The translations under genes were made by a program, and so were the position numbers. From the NCBI GenBank assembly GCA_009840065.1, contig VXON01000031.1, positions 1-5,984 on the forward strand: a DNA stretch of 5,984 nt. Direction: 5' to 3'. The notes beneath the pieces are model-generated. The model was not told the origin of the DNA and searched no databases. It saw only the letters and a list, made by a program, of their open reading frames with translations. Of the stretch, positions 1-5,841 are shown piece by piece; the stretch's first letter is position 1, and each line of letters starts with the position of its first letter. Source of the stretch: Cenarchaeum sp. SB0662_bin_33 (GTDB taxonomy: Archaea; Thermoproteota; Nitrososphaeria; Nitrososphaerales; Nitrosopumilaceae).

Positions 1-70
1 TTCTATTTGAATTTAAAGTATAGATTTGTATGAACGTTAATCAATTTCACTATGCCCGAACACTGCAATT

Positions 71-77
71 TTTATAT
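71..77 (+). promoter_or_regulatory. TATA box of the 4-hydroxybutyryl-CoA dehydratase gene
   Basis: The sequence TTTATAT is centred 24 bp upstream of the GTG start at 98. This is the usual TATA-to-transcription-start distance in archaea, so the mRNA probably begins at or within a base or two of the start codon. No Shine-Dalgarno motif lies before the GTG, which agrees with a leaderless transcript. The same geometry recurs at srp19, sufC and the prenyltransferase gene. Confidence 0.6.
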
Positions 78-97
78 GACGCCATCGTAATAACACT

Positions 98-1594
98 GTG
101 AGCATACAAACAGGCGCCGATTATATCGAGAGCTTGCGAGGACGCAATCTTAAAGTACGCATCATGGGTGAGTGGGTGGATGAACCTGTGGATCACCCAA
201 TGGTACGCCCATCCATAAATGCCGTAGCCGAAACATATGATTTGGCCGTCAGAGAGGAAGAATTGGCTACTGCGGAGTCCCCACTAACGGGCAAGAAAGT
301 AAACCGTTTTCTGCACATTGCCGAGAGCGCACATGATTTGGTACAACAAAATTTGATGCAACGCAAGCTGGGCCAGAATACAGGTACATGCTTTCAGAGA
401 TGTGTTGGCATGGACGCACTCAACGCACTCCACTCTGTGACATACGAGATAGATGAAAAGCACCACACCAACTATCACAAGAGATTTCTGGATTTTGTGC
501 GCATGGTACAGGAGTCAAATGAGGTAATAGGCGGGGCCATGACGGATACCAAAGGCGATCGTAGCAAGACACCCTCTGAGCAGGTGGATCCTGACATGTA
601 CACGCATGTGGTGGATGTTGATGAGAAGGGCGTATATGTGACCGGCGCTAAGGCACATCAGACCGGCTGTATCAATTCACATTGGATAATAATAATGCCA
701 ACCATACGTCTTACAGAGGATGATGTAGATTATGCCATAGTTGGGGCATTCAGGGCAGATGCACCAGGCATCATTTACGTTTATGGCCGACAGTCATGCG
801 ACACAAGAAGTATGGAGGGAGGCGACATTGATGTGGGTAATGAGCAGTATGGGGGTCAAGAGGCCACCATAATAATGGATCGTGTATTCATACCATGGAA
901 ATATGTGTTCATGCATCGCGAGTGGGAGTTTGCATCAATGCTGGTGGAGAGGTTCACATGTTATCATAGGCGCAGTTATGTCTGCAAGACCGGTGTTGGT
1001 GACGTACTGATAGGCGCGGCCGGTGTCATAGCCGACTATAACGGTGTGCCAAAGGTATCGCATATACGGGACAAACTAGTTGAGATGAATCACCTCAACG
1101 AAACAATATTTGGCTGTGGAACATCATCTTCATTCATGGCACAGCCCCTAAAGTCAGGAGTATATCTAAACAACGATATGATGGCACAGGTATGCAAACA
1201 CAACGTCACGCGATTCCCGTACGAGATTGCAAGGAGCGCCCAGGACATTGCAGGGGGTCTTATGGTCACGCTACCAGCAGAACAGGACTTTAAGGATCCT
1301 GAAATTGGAAAGATTCTGCGAAAGTACTATGTTGGTCGCAAGGGCGTATCGGTAGAGGATCGCTCTAGAATACTACGCCTGATAGAGAATATGACCATGG
1401 GTCGTAACGCGGTAGGATACCTAACCGAGTCGATGCATGGCGCCGGCTCTCCCCAAGCACAACGCATACAGATACAGCGACAGATGCAGATTGGCTACAA
1501 GAAGAATCTAGCCAAAAGACTAGCGGGTATCAATGACGATGAAGAGACGCACGAAAACTCTGAATACTTTAAACACATCTTTGGTCTCAACTAG
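98..1594 (+). CDS. abfD: 4-hydroxybutyryl-CoA dehydratase (3-HP/4-HB carbon-fixation cycle)
   Basis: This 498-residue enzyme converts 4-hydroxybutyryl-CoA to crotonyl-CoA by radical chemistry, using FAD and a [4Fe-4S] cluster in the cytoplasm. In Thaumarchaeota and Sulfolobales the reaction belongs to the 3-hydroxypropionate/4-hydroxybutyrate CO2-fixation cycle. The protein is collinear with the family from its first residues (ADYIESLRGRN) to the C-terminal block ESMHGAGSPQAQRI (444-457). Visible sites are the cluster cysteines C98 and C102 (CFQRC), H290, Y294 and C296 (YHRRSYVCKTGVGD), E255 in GGQEA, and the GAKAHQTG and RQSCDTR segments. They correspond to C99, C103, H292, Y296, C299 and E257 of the Clostridium aminobutyricum enzyme, but H290 to C296 is one residue shorter than H292 to C299. 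An acidic tail (about 480-498) follows the conserved core. The GTG start is preferred because the family N-terminus begins there and a TATA box lies 24 bp upstream. It appears monocistronic. The family assignment is firm; the role in carbon fixation is inferred from the organism type. Confidence 0.95.
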   Translation: MSIQTGADYIESLRGRNLKVRIMGEWVDEPVDHPMVRPSINAVAETYDLAVREEELATAESPLTGKKVNRFLHIAESAHDLVQQNLMQRKLGQNTGTCFQRCVGMDALNALHSVTYEIDEKHHTNYHKRFLDFVRMVQESNEVIGGAMTDTKGDRSKTPSEQVDPDMYTHVVDVDEKGVYVTGAKAHQTGCINSHWIIIMPTIRLTEDDVDYAIVGAFRADAPGIIYVYGRQSCDTRSMEGGDIDVGNEQYGGQEATIIMDRVFIPWKYVFMHREWEFASMLVERFTCYHRRSYVCKTGVGDVLIGAAGVIADYNGVPKVSHIRDKLVEMNHLNETIFGCGTSSSFMAQPLKSGVYLNNDMMAQVCKHNVTRFPYEIARSAQDIAGGLMVTLPAEQDFKDPEIGKILRKYYVGRKGVSVEDRSRILRLIENMTMGRNAVGYLTESMHGAGSPQAQRIQIQRQMQIGYKKNLAKRLAGINDDEETHENSEYFKHIFGLN

Positions 1595-1603
1595 TTACCG
1601 GCA

Positions 1604-1627
1604 TATTTTATTCACAATCACGCTTTT
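1604..1627 (+). terminator. Possible T-rich transcription end after the dehydratase gene
   Basis: About 10 bp beyond the TAG stop there are two T-rich stretches, ATTTTATT near 1605-1612 and CTTTT at 1623-1627. No strong hairpin precedes them. Archaeal RNA polymerase terminates on such U-rich tracts, so one is plausible here, but the signal is weak and rests on position and composition only. The bases from here to 1678 show nothing else I can assign. Confidence 0.25.
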
Positions 1628-1678
1628 CTATACTGAATTCTGCGTCGTAATTCTTATTATGTAATATAAAATCAGGCA

Positions 1679-1893
1679 TTATGCCCCCTTTGCCAACTCC
1701 GCAGCTATTGATTCATCCCCCATCTGTTGTACAAATTTACTGAGGTGCACTTCTGTACATACTCAACTCCTGAGGCAGATGTGTTAGATTTTACCCATAC
1801 TCAAGTACATAGACATTTTCATGTCCTAGAAGTGTCCACGGACTTGTATCCTTTAGTATAGAGGTGCCTCCGCCTAGGCAATAATTACTACAC
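1679..1893 (-). pseudogene. Frameshifted remnant of a small protein gene of unknown function
   Basis: Three consecutive minus-strand stretches read as clear protein, each in a different frame. From 1877 to 1794 the reading is LGGGTSILKD followed by TSPWTLLGHENVYVLEYG, then a stop. From about 1796 to 1739 it is VKSNTSASGVEYVQKCTSV. From about 1738 to 1679 it is KFVQQMGDESIAAELAKGA, then TAA. One extra G in the GGG at 1794-1796 and one extra A in the AAA at 1736-1738 would join all three. A possible N-terminus (VVIIA, 1891-1877) would join with one extra C at 1877-1878 and reach a GTG at 1893 with one extra G. The repaired protein would have roughly 72 residues, compact and apparently soluble, with no motif I recognise. 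A TATA-like TTTTAA at 1920-1915 lies about 25 bp before that GTG. Neighbouring genes are intact, so genuine decay is likelier than sequencing error, but error is not excluded. The two central frameshifts are well supported; the N-terminal part is weak. Confidence 0.6.
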
Positions 1894-1913
1894 AGTATAC
1901 GGCATAACAAATC

Positions 1914-1921
1914 CTTAAAAC
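1914..1921. promoter_or_regulatory. TATA-like box of srp19, possibly bidirectional
   Basis: The sequence CTTAAAAC is centred about 26 bp upstream of the srp19 ATG at 1944, which fits a leaderless transcript. Read on the other strand it is GTTTTAAG, about 25 bp before a GTG at 1893 where the broken reverse-strand gene may have begun. One AT-rich box may therefore have served both directions. A second AT element, GTATAT at 1924-1929, is too close to the ATG to be the main TATA box. Confidence 0.45.
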
Positions 1922-1943
1922 ACGTATATGCCCAGATACACAC

Positions 1944-2267
1944 ATGAAGGACTATGACCATGTGATCGTGTGGTTGGATTACTTTAACAAAAACCTGTCC
2001 CGCTCACAGGGCAGGCGGCTAAACAAGGAATACAGCGTACCATCACCAATGTTGGATGACCTGAGTGCTGCTGCAAAGATGGCCGGCTATACGGTACATA
2101 GTACCAACAACATGGTCCGCCACCCCCGCCGCTCCAACCAAAAGTCCGGATATATAGTTATACCAAAGGCCGGCCCAAAGACCCGCGTATTATACAGGAT
2201 TGCCCCAAAACTTGTGCGTGTAGCAAATAGGAGTAAAAAAAGTAGACCGGTTGGTTTAAAAAATTAA
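1944..2267 (+). CDS. srp19: Signal recognition particle 19 kDa protein (SRP19)
   Basis: SRP19 binds the tips of helices 6 and 8 of 7S SRP RNA and prepares the RNA for SRP54, so it acts in co-translational targeting of proteins to the membrane. The 107-residue length is near the usual archaeal size. Family hallmarks in order are the N-terminal strand VIVWLDYFNKNLSRSQGRRL (8-27), the following LNKEYSVPSPMLDDL, the central AAKMAGYTVH, then RHPRRSNQKSGYIVIPK (59-75), which carries the basic RNA-binding loop. The C-terminus is strongly basic (RSKKSRPVGLKN), as expected for an RNA-binding protein. The ATG matches the family N-terminus, has a TATA-like box about 26 bp upstream and lacks a Shine-Dalgarno motif, which suggests a leaderless mRNA. 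It leads the gar1-tfb pair in the same direction, 39 bp away. Confidence 0.9.
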   Translation: MKDYDHVIVWLDYFNKNLSRSQGRRLNKEYSVPSPMLDDLSAAAKMAGYTVHSTNNMVRHPRRSNQKSGYIVIPKAGPKTRVLYRIAPKLVRVANRSKKSRPVGLKN

Positions 2268-2269
2268 AC
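2254..2269. repeat. Perfect inverted repeat spanning the srp19 stop codon
   Basis: GTTTAA and TTAAAC face each other across an AAAA loop, giving a perfect 6-bp inverted repeat over the last codons and the TAA stop of srp19. It could be a weak 3' mRNA hairpin or simply AT-rich sequence in front of the gar1 promoter. The stem is mostly A-T pairs, so its stability as RNA is doubtful. Confidence 0.35.
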
Positions 2270-2270
2270 A

Positions 2271-2276
2271 TTATAA
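2271..2276 (+). promoter_or_regulatory. Possible TATA box of the gar1-tfb operon
   Basis: TTATAA is centred about 33 bp upstream of the gar1 ATG at 2307. At the usual TATA spacing transcription would start near 2300, leaving a leader of about seven bases. This is slightly longer than at the other genes in the window. Read-through from srp19 is also possible, since only 39 bp separate the two genes. Confidence 0.4.
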
Positions 2277-2306
2277 TTTGTAAACAAGTACGTTTTATCA
2301 TGTGTT

Positions 2307-2546
2307 ATGAAAGAGATAGGCAAAGTACTACATCAGGCAGGTAGCGGACGTGTGATAATCAGGCTGCATAATGATGCCTTGGAGGGAGACGTGCTGTATG
2401 ACTCCAAGGGCGTACGGGTGGCTAGGATTCGCGAGATAATAGGGCCTGTGACGGCACCATATGCCTCTGCAGAACCAATTACAAACAACATCCGCAGACA
2501 CATCGGCGAGTTGGTGGGCACACACAGCAAGAGGACAAAGAATTGA
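2307..2546 (+). CDS. gar1: H/ACA ribonucleoprotein subunit Gar1-like protein
   Basis: Archaeal Gar1 is a small beta-barrel protein that binds Cbf5 in the H/ACA guide-RNA complex. It helps the complex turn over during pseudouridylation of rRNA. The 79-residue length suits the archaeal form, which lacks the eukaryotic glycine/arginine-rich tails. The diagnostic core is visible: IGKVLHQAGSGRVIIRL (3-19), then EGDVLYDSKGVRVARIREI (27-45), then the signature IGPVTAPYASAEP (45-57). The tail is basic (HSKRTKN). The stop codon overlaps the first codon of tfb by 4 nt (TTGA at 2543-2546), so the two are almost certainly cotranscribed and probably translationally coupled. From general knowledge, gar1 and tfb are neighbours in many archaea, which supports both calls. 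Confidence 0.88.
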   Translation: MKEIGKVLHQAGSGRVIIRLHNDALEGDVLYDSKGVRVARIREIIGPVTAPYASAEPITNNIRRHIGELVGTHSKRTKN

Positions 2547-3484
2547 CAGTCTCAATGTCTAGATGCGCAGAGTGCAGGGCTCCTCTTATACACGATATTG
2601 AGAGTGGTGAGATGGTCTGCTGCAAGTGCGGAATAGTTGCGAGGGAGAACATGCCGGATCCGGAGACGGCGCCCTTGGGTCTGTTTGATGATAAGGGCAC
2701 AAGACTGCCTAGGGTCTCAGGCCAGGTGACACTTGCACGTCATGATAACGGCATGCTGACGGCCATTGCACCCGGCGGAACAGACTTTAGCGGAAACATC
2801 ATAGAACGAGTTACGCAGTCAAAGATGGTAAAACTACGCAAGTGGCAGAACAGAATTCGCATCAATAACAACGCTGACCGGCGGGCATTTGATATTCTAA
2901 AGCAGATAACAGACATATGCAGCGCACTATCACTACCAAAGACGGTTCTGGAGACCTCCTCACTGACGTATCGCAGTTTATCTACTGCTACGGATCTTAA
3001 AAACAAGTCTACAGTTGGCTTGGCATGCGTCATGGTGTTTATGGGTTGTAAAAAGTGCGAGGCCCTCCGGTCCATGCAGGAGATAGTCAGCGCGGCATGT
3101 CCGCCAAAAGAAGTACGCCTCAAGACAAAGCTGGCAAACCGTTACTATCGTACACTGGTGCTGGCAACAGGAAATCCGCGCTCCGAGCCGATACCACTGG
3201 ACAAGTACATCTCAAAGATATCAAATCTGGCCGAGAGCGGTGGACGCGCCGAGCGGCTGGCACTGCAACTGGCACACAAGACCAAGAACAAGTACATCAC
3301 TAACGGCCGTGACCCAAACGGCTTGGCTTCCGCATATCTGTGCATAGCCAGCATGCTACTCAACGTCAACAATGCTCAGAGGGATATTTCTGAAGCGTCC
3401 GGCGTGACCGATGTCACAGTAAGATGCAGGTCCAAGGAGATACTCTCCATGTATGATATACGCATAACACTAGATCCATCATAA
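2543..3484 (+). CDS. tfb: Transcription initiation factor B (TFB, TFIIB homologue)
   Basis: TFB bridges TBP on the TATA box and RNA polymerase, and helps set promoter direction and open-complex formation. The 313-residue protein has the full layout. There is an N-terminal zinc ribbon with C8-x2-C11 and C26-x2-C29 (CAEC and CCKC). A B-reader/linker region includes RLPRVSGQVTLARHDNGMLT (54-73). Two cyclin-like repeats lie at about 100-190 and 215-305. The second contains GRDPNGLASAYLC and a helix-turn-helix, DISEASGVTDVTVRCRSKEI (281-300), matching the BRE-recognition element. The TTG start at 2543 overlaps the gar1 stop and has a Shine-Dalgarno-like GAGGA (2531-2535) seven bases upstream. An in-frame ATG at 2555 would remove four residues, still spare the zinc ribbon and is a fair alternative. 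Thaumarchaeota usually carry several TFBs; I cannot tell which paralogue this is. Confidence 0.92.
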   Translation: MTVSMSRCAECRAPLIHDIESGEMVCCKCGIVARENMPDPETAPLGLFDDKGTRLPRVSGQVTLARHDNGMLTAIAPGGTDFSGNIIERVTQSKMVKLRKWQNRIRINNNADRRAFDILKQITDICSALSLPKTVLETSSLTYRSLSTATDLKNKSTVGLACVMVFMGCKKCEALRSMQEIVSAACPPKEVRLKTKLANRYYRTLVLATGNPRSEPIPLDKYISKISNLAESGGRAERLALQLAHKTKNKYITNGRDPNGLASAYLCIASMLLNVNNAQRDISEASGVTDVTVRCRSKEILSMYDIRITLDPS

Positions 3485-3498
3485 TTAGCGCAAGCTAA
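3485..3498 (+). other. Hairpin with a GCAA tetraloop directly after the tfb stop codon
   Basis: TTAGC and GCTAA pair perfectly around a GCAA loop, beginning on the base after the TAA stop of tfb. GCAA belongs to the GNRA class of tetraloops, which stabilise RNA hairpins. The hairpin is followed by ATTT but no long T tract. It may mark or protect the 3' end of the gar1-tfb mRNA. It lies wholly upstream of the sufC TATA box, so it would not be part of the sufC transcript. Confidence 0.4.
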
Positions 3499-3511
3499 AT
3501 TTCGGTAGGTA

Positions 3512-3520
3512 TTTTATATA
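3512..3520 (+). promoter_or_regulatory. TATA box of sufC
   Basis: TTTTATATA is centred 24 bp upstream of the GTG at 3540, with no Shine-Dalgarno motif between. This predicts a leaderless sufC transcript that starts at the GTG. It is one of the clearest archaeal TATA boxes in the window and separates sufC from the tfb operon. Confidence 0.65.
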
Positions 3521-3539
3521 GAGTAGTAACATCCCTAGT

Positions 3540-4301
3540 GTGGCACAACTCAAAATAGTGGATCTGCACGTAAACCGAGACGGCAAGGAGATACTCAAGG
3601 GGGTTAACCTCACTACCGGGCCCGGAGAGGTGCACGCGATAATGGGGCCCAATGGTTCCGGCAAGTCCACACTGGCATACACACTGCTGGCACATCCAAA
3701 GTACGAGGTTACATCCGGGGACATACTATTGGATGATGAGAGCATACTGGAGATGACCGCGGATGAGAGGGCCCGCAAGGGACTGTTTCTGGGATTTCAA
3801 TATCCGACGGAGGTGTCCGGAGTTGGCTTTTCGCACTTTTTAAGAACTTCATATAATTCGCTGAGCAAGGCCATGCAGGGTGAGGACCGGGAGGTCTTTA
3901 TCACTGTCCGGGAGTTTCAAAAATATCTGCGAAACAATCTGGAGCAGGTGGGGCTTGACAAGGAGTTTCTCAGCAGGTATCTGAACGAGGGCTTTTCAGG
4001 AGGCGAGAAGAAGCGCTCCGAGGTGTTGCAGATGGCGGTACTCAAACCCAAGATATCAATTTTGGATGAACCTGACTCTGGCTTGGATATAGATGCGGTA
4101 CAGGCGGTGGCAAAGGCCATCAGCGACGTATCCGTGAGTGATGCCACGGTAATAGTCATAACCCACTATGCCCGCATACTAAAGTTTCTAAAAAAGCTGG
4201 ACCAGGTGCATGTCTTTGCCAAGGGACAGATACTGCGTAGCGGTGATGCTTCGCTGGCCGAGGAGCTGGAGAAGCGCGGTTACGAATGGGTGACACAGTA
4301 G
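3540..4301 (+). CDS. sufC: SufC, Fe-S cluster assembly ATPase
   Basis: SufC is the ABC-type ATPase of the SUF machinery. It works with SufB and SufD in the cytoplasm to build Fe-S clusters and is not a transporter. All ATPase motifs are present in its 253 residues: Walker A GPNGSGKST (36-44), Q-loop Q87 in GFQYPTEVSGV, ABC signature FSGGEKKR (152-159), Walker B ISILDEPDSGLD (172-183) and switch histidine H209 (VITHYARIL). The FQYPTEVSGV and FSGGEKKRSEVLQM segments, together with EPDSGLDIDAV, distinguish SufC from transporter ATPases. The GTG start follows a TATA box at 24 bp and gives the standard N-terminus (MAQLKIVDLHV). The usual downstream partners sufB and sufD are absent; a VTT-type membrane protein gene follows instead, 24 bp after the stop. 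SufB and SufD must be encoded elsewhere. An overlapping GTG at 3538 is out of frame. Confidence 0.95.
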   Translation: MAQLKIVDLHVNRDGKEILKGVNLTTGPGEVHAIMGPNGSGKSTLAYTLLAHPKYEVTSGDILLDDESILEMTADERARKGLFLGFQYPTEVSGVGFSHFLRTSYNSLSKAMQGEDREVFITVREFQKYLRNNLEQVGLDKEFLSRYLNEGFSGGEKKRSEVLQMAVLKPKISILDEPDSGLDIDAVQAVAKAISDVSVSDATVIVITHYARILKFLKKLDQVHVFAKGQILRSGDASLAEELEKRGYEWVTQ

Positions 4302-4325
4302 ACATACCCACAGGTGCGTCCGCCA

Positions 4326-4946
4326 ATGGCAGACATATTTGATATATTCTCAGAGTACTCGTATGCAGGCATCTTTGCAATACTGGTAGCGCTGAATGCG
4401 GCGCCCTTACTGATGCCACCTACATGGATTGTACTAGCATCATTCTATGCCGCGGATACTACATATGACATACTACTACTGTCTTTGGTGGGTTCTAGCG
4501 GCGCCACACTAGGGCGCTTTATACTACAGAGGTACAGTCACCTCTTTAGGCGCTTTGCCGGACCACAGAGACGCGCCGGCCTAGATACAATAAACAAGAG
4601 ATTGTCCGGAAGGTGGTATGGGTATCCGGTAACCTCATTTCTGTTTGCTGCCACCCCCCTGCCCAGTAACATGCTGTTTGTGGCGTATGGACTGATGGGT
4701 GCAAGAAATATTGGCATATACGCGGGGTTCTGGTGCGGGCGCGTAGTATCATATTATATCATGATATCCATAAGTCGCGTGGTATTGGTGCCGTTTTTGC
4801 AGCTCTTCCAAGACAGATATGTGGGAATTCTTGTGGCGGATGCTGCAGGCGTGGGGGTTGTAGTACTGTTTGCATGTATAGACTGGGAGCTACTACTTTC
4901 ACGCAGAAAACTACGGTTCATACGACCTCGAGTGTGGAGATTATAA
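4326..4946 (+). CDS. VTT/DedA-like integral membrane protein of unknown function
   Basis: The predicted protein has 206 residues and is rich in membrane segments, roughly at 13-40, 45-64, 100-125, 128-155 and 163-187, with a basic C-terminal tail (SRRKLRFIRPRVWRL). The pattern resembles the VTT (SNARE-associated/DedA) family. It has a proline-bearing re-entrant stretch NAAPLLMPPTW (24-34), a small-residue helix LVGSSGATLGRFILQ, a basic loop, YGYPVTSFLFAATPLPSNMLF (98-118), then GLMGARNIGIYAGFWCGRVV. In bacteria and eukaryotes such proteins act in lipid scrambling or membrane homeostasis. The acidic and arginine residues considered important in bacterial DedA proteins are not obvious here, so function cannot be assigned. 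I prefer the ATG at 4326, which has GGTG about nine bases upstream, over an in-frame GTG at 4314. It lies 24 bp after sufC with no promoter between, so it is probably cotranscribed with sufC. Its 3' end overlaps the convergent prenyltransferase gene by 29 bp. Confidence 0.72.
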   Translation: MADIFDIFSEYSYAGIFAILVALNAAPLLMPPTWIVLASFYAADTTYDILLLSLVGSSGATLGRFILQRYSHLFRRFAGPQRRAGLDTINKRLSGRWYGYPVTSFLFAATPLPSNMLFVAYGLMGARNIGIYAGFWCGRVVSYYIMISISRVVLVPFLQLFQDRYVGILVADAAGVGVVVLFACIDWELLLSRRKLRFIRPRVWRL

Positions 4947-5820
4947 ACGAAATGACAAAACTCATTATCAACAACACTCCGGATATTCGCGAGTACACTA
5001 ATGCATACCTCATCTGCCGTACTGGCTCTGCGCTGTCCCTGCTCAGGTTCCTGCCGGCCATCAGACCCAACGGCATGCCAGACAGTGATAACAGACAGTA
5101 TGTGGGAAAGATACTGCTGTATACACCGTATATCACTATGGCGGCAAACAGCACGGGAAATATCGCGTATAGCCGGGCGGCAGATGCCGGACCTAGACGT
5201 ATCACCAGCGTCTTGCGACCACCACTCTTGTCCGCATCATGATCAGGAAAGGATGTCATATACAGGACAAACGCAGACAATGATCCTGCAGCGGCACCCG
5301 CTAGTATGGAGAGCTCGTCTAACTGCGCAGTCTGTATATAGTATGATCCTAGAACAATGAGGGCTCCCTTTATGCCCACAAATGTCTCACCTAGCCCCCA
5401 ATCTACTATCTTTGTTGAGTAAAAGTAGATGGAGAGTATGGCAAAGCCCAAAATTATGCCAATTATTACTCCATGTGTGTATATGTAATATGCTCCTACT
5501 GCGCCACCGGCCAAAAGACAGAGCAGTCCGGCCCTGTATATCGTACCTGGCAGAAGCAGACCTTCCGGAAGTACACCAGTACCACCACTCATGCCAGTCC
5601 TCCTAGTCTTTGTATCGATGCCGCGCCTGTAATCCCGATAGTCGTTTAAGAGATCCACACTTGCATGCAGTACCATGACTCCAATTATGACAAGTAACAG
5701 ATCAAACACACTGACATCGTTGTATGAGTATAGTGCTATGATGCCTCCTAGTGTGGCAGATATGACTGATGATAATAGAAACTTTATCCTGATGGCCCTG
5801 AGCCAGATGTATAGTGACAC
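4918..5820 (-). CDS. UbiA-family prenyltransferase, MenA-like
   Basis: This integral membrane enzyme of about 300 residues would transfer a polyprenyl chain to an aromatic or similar acceptor. Both Mg-diphosphate-binding aspartate motifs are present: LNDYRDYRRGIDT (58-70; D60, D63 and D69) and FPDHDADKSGGRKTLVIRLG (191-210; D193 and D197). The NDYxDYxxGxDT form resembles MenA, the 1,4-dihydroxy-2-naphthoate prenyltransferase. Menaquinone is known in Thaumarchaeota, so quinone synthesis is a reasonable inference, though substrate specificity in this family is hard to read from sequence. Roughly eight or nine hydrophobic segments alternate with the motif loops, and FYSTKIVDWGLGE (133-145) is another family feature. 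I place the start at GTG 5820 rather than ATG 5841. The TATA box at 5842-5850 is only a few bases from the ATG but 26 bp from the GTG, and the GTG gives the typical N-terminus MSLYIWLRAIRIKF. It converges on the VTT gene. Confidence 0.85.
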   Translation of the reverse strand: MSLYIWLRAIRIKFLLSSVISATLGGIIALYSYNDVSVFDLLLVIIGVMVLHASVDLLNDYRDYRRGIDTKTRRTGMSGGTGVLPEGLLLPGTIYRAGLLCLLAGGAVGAYYIYTHGVIIGIILGFAILSIYFYSTKIVDWGLGETFVGIKGALIVLGSYYIQTAQLDELSILAGAAAGSLSAFVLYMTSFPDHDADKSGGRKTLVIRLGPASAARLYAIFPVLFAAIVIYGVYSSIFPTYCLLSLSGMPLGLMAGRNLSRDSAEPVRQMRYALVYSRISGVLLIMSFVISFIISTLEVV

Positions 5821-5841
5821 TGTACAGTATGTCTGTAGCAT

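Noticed and set aside
1..33. Possible C-terminal end of an upstream plus-strand gene, closing with TGA at 31-33.
   Set aside because: Only ten codons are visible, they are AT-rich and carry no recognisable motif.
1865..1880. Short inverted repeat TGCCT/AGGCA that could be read as a terminator hairpin.
   Set aside because: It lies inside the coding-like minus-strand remnant, has only a 5-bp stem and no T tract follows, so chance is a sufficient explanation.
1595..1943. A tRNA or other structured RNA gene in the large gap.
   Set aside because: No cloverleaf arms, T-loop motif or CCA-proximal acceptor pairing could be found, and the protein-like minus-strand reading explains most of the gap better.
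2740..3123. Long minus-strand open frame of 127 codons inside tfb.
   Set aside because: It lies wholly antisense to a clearly recognisable TFB, has no promoter and no protein-family character.
4733..5242. Plus-strand open frame of 169 codons spanning the VTT and prenyltransferase genes.
   Set aside because: It is out of frame with the VTT gene and antisense to the prenyltransferase; both of those show family motifs and this frame shows none.
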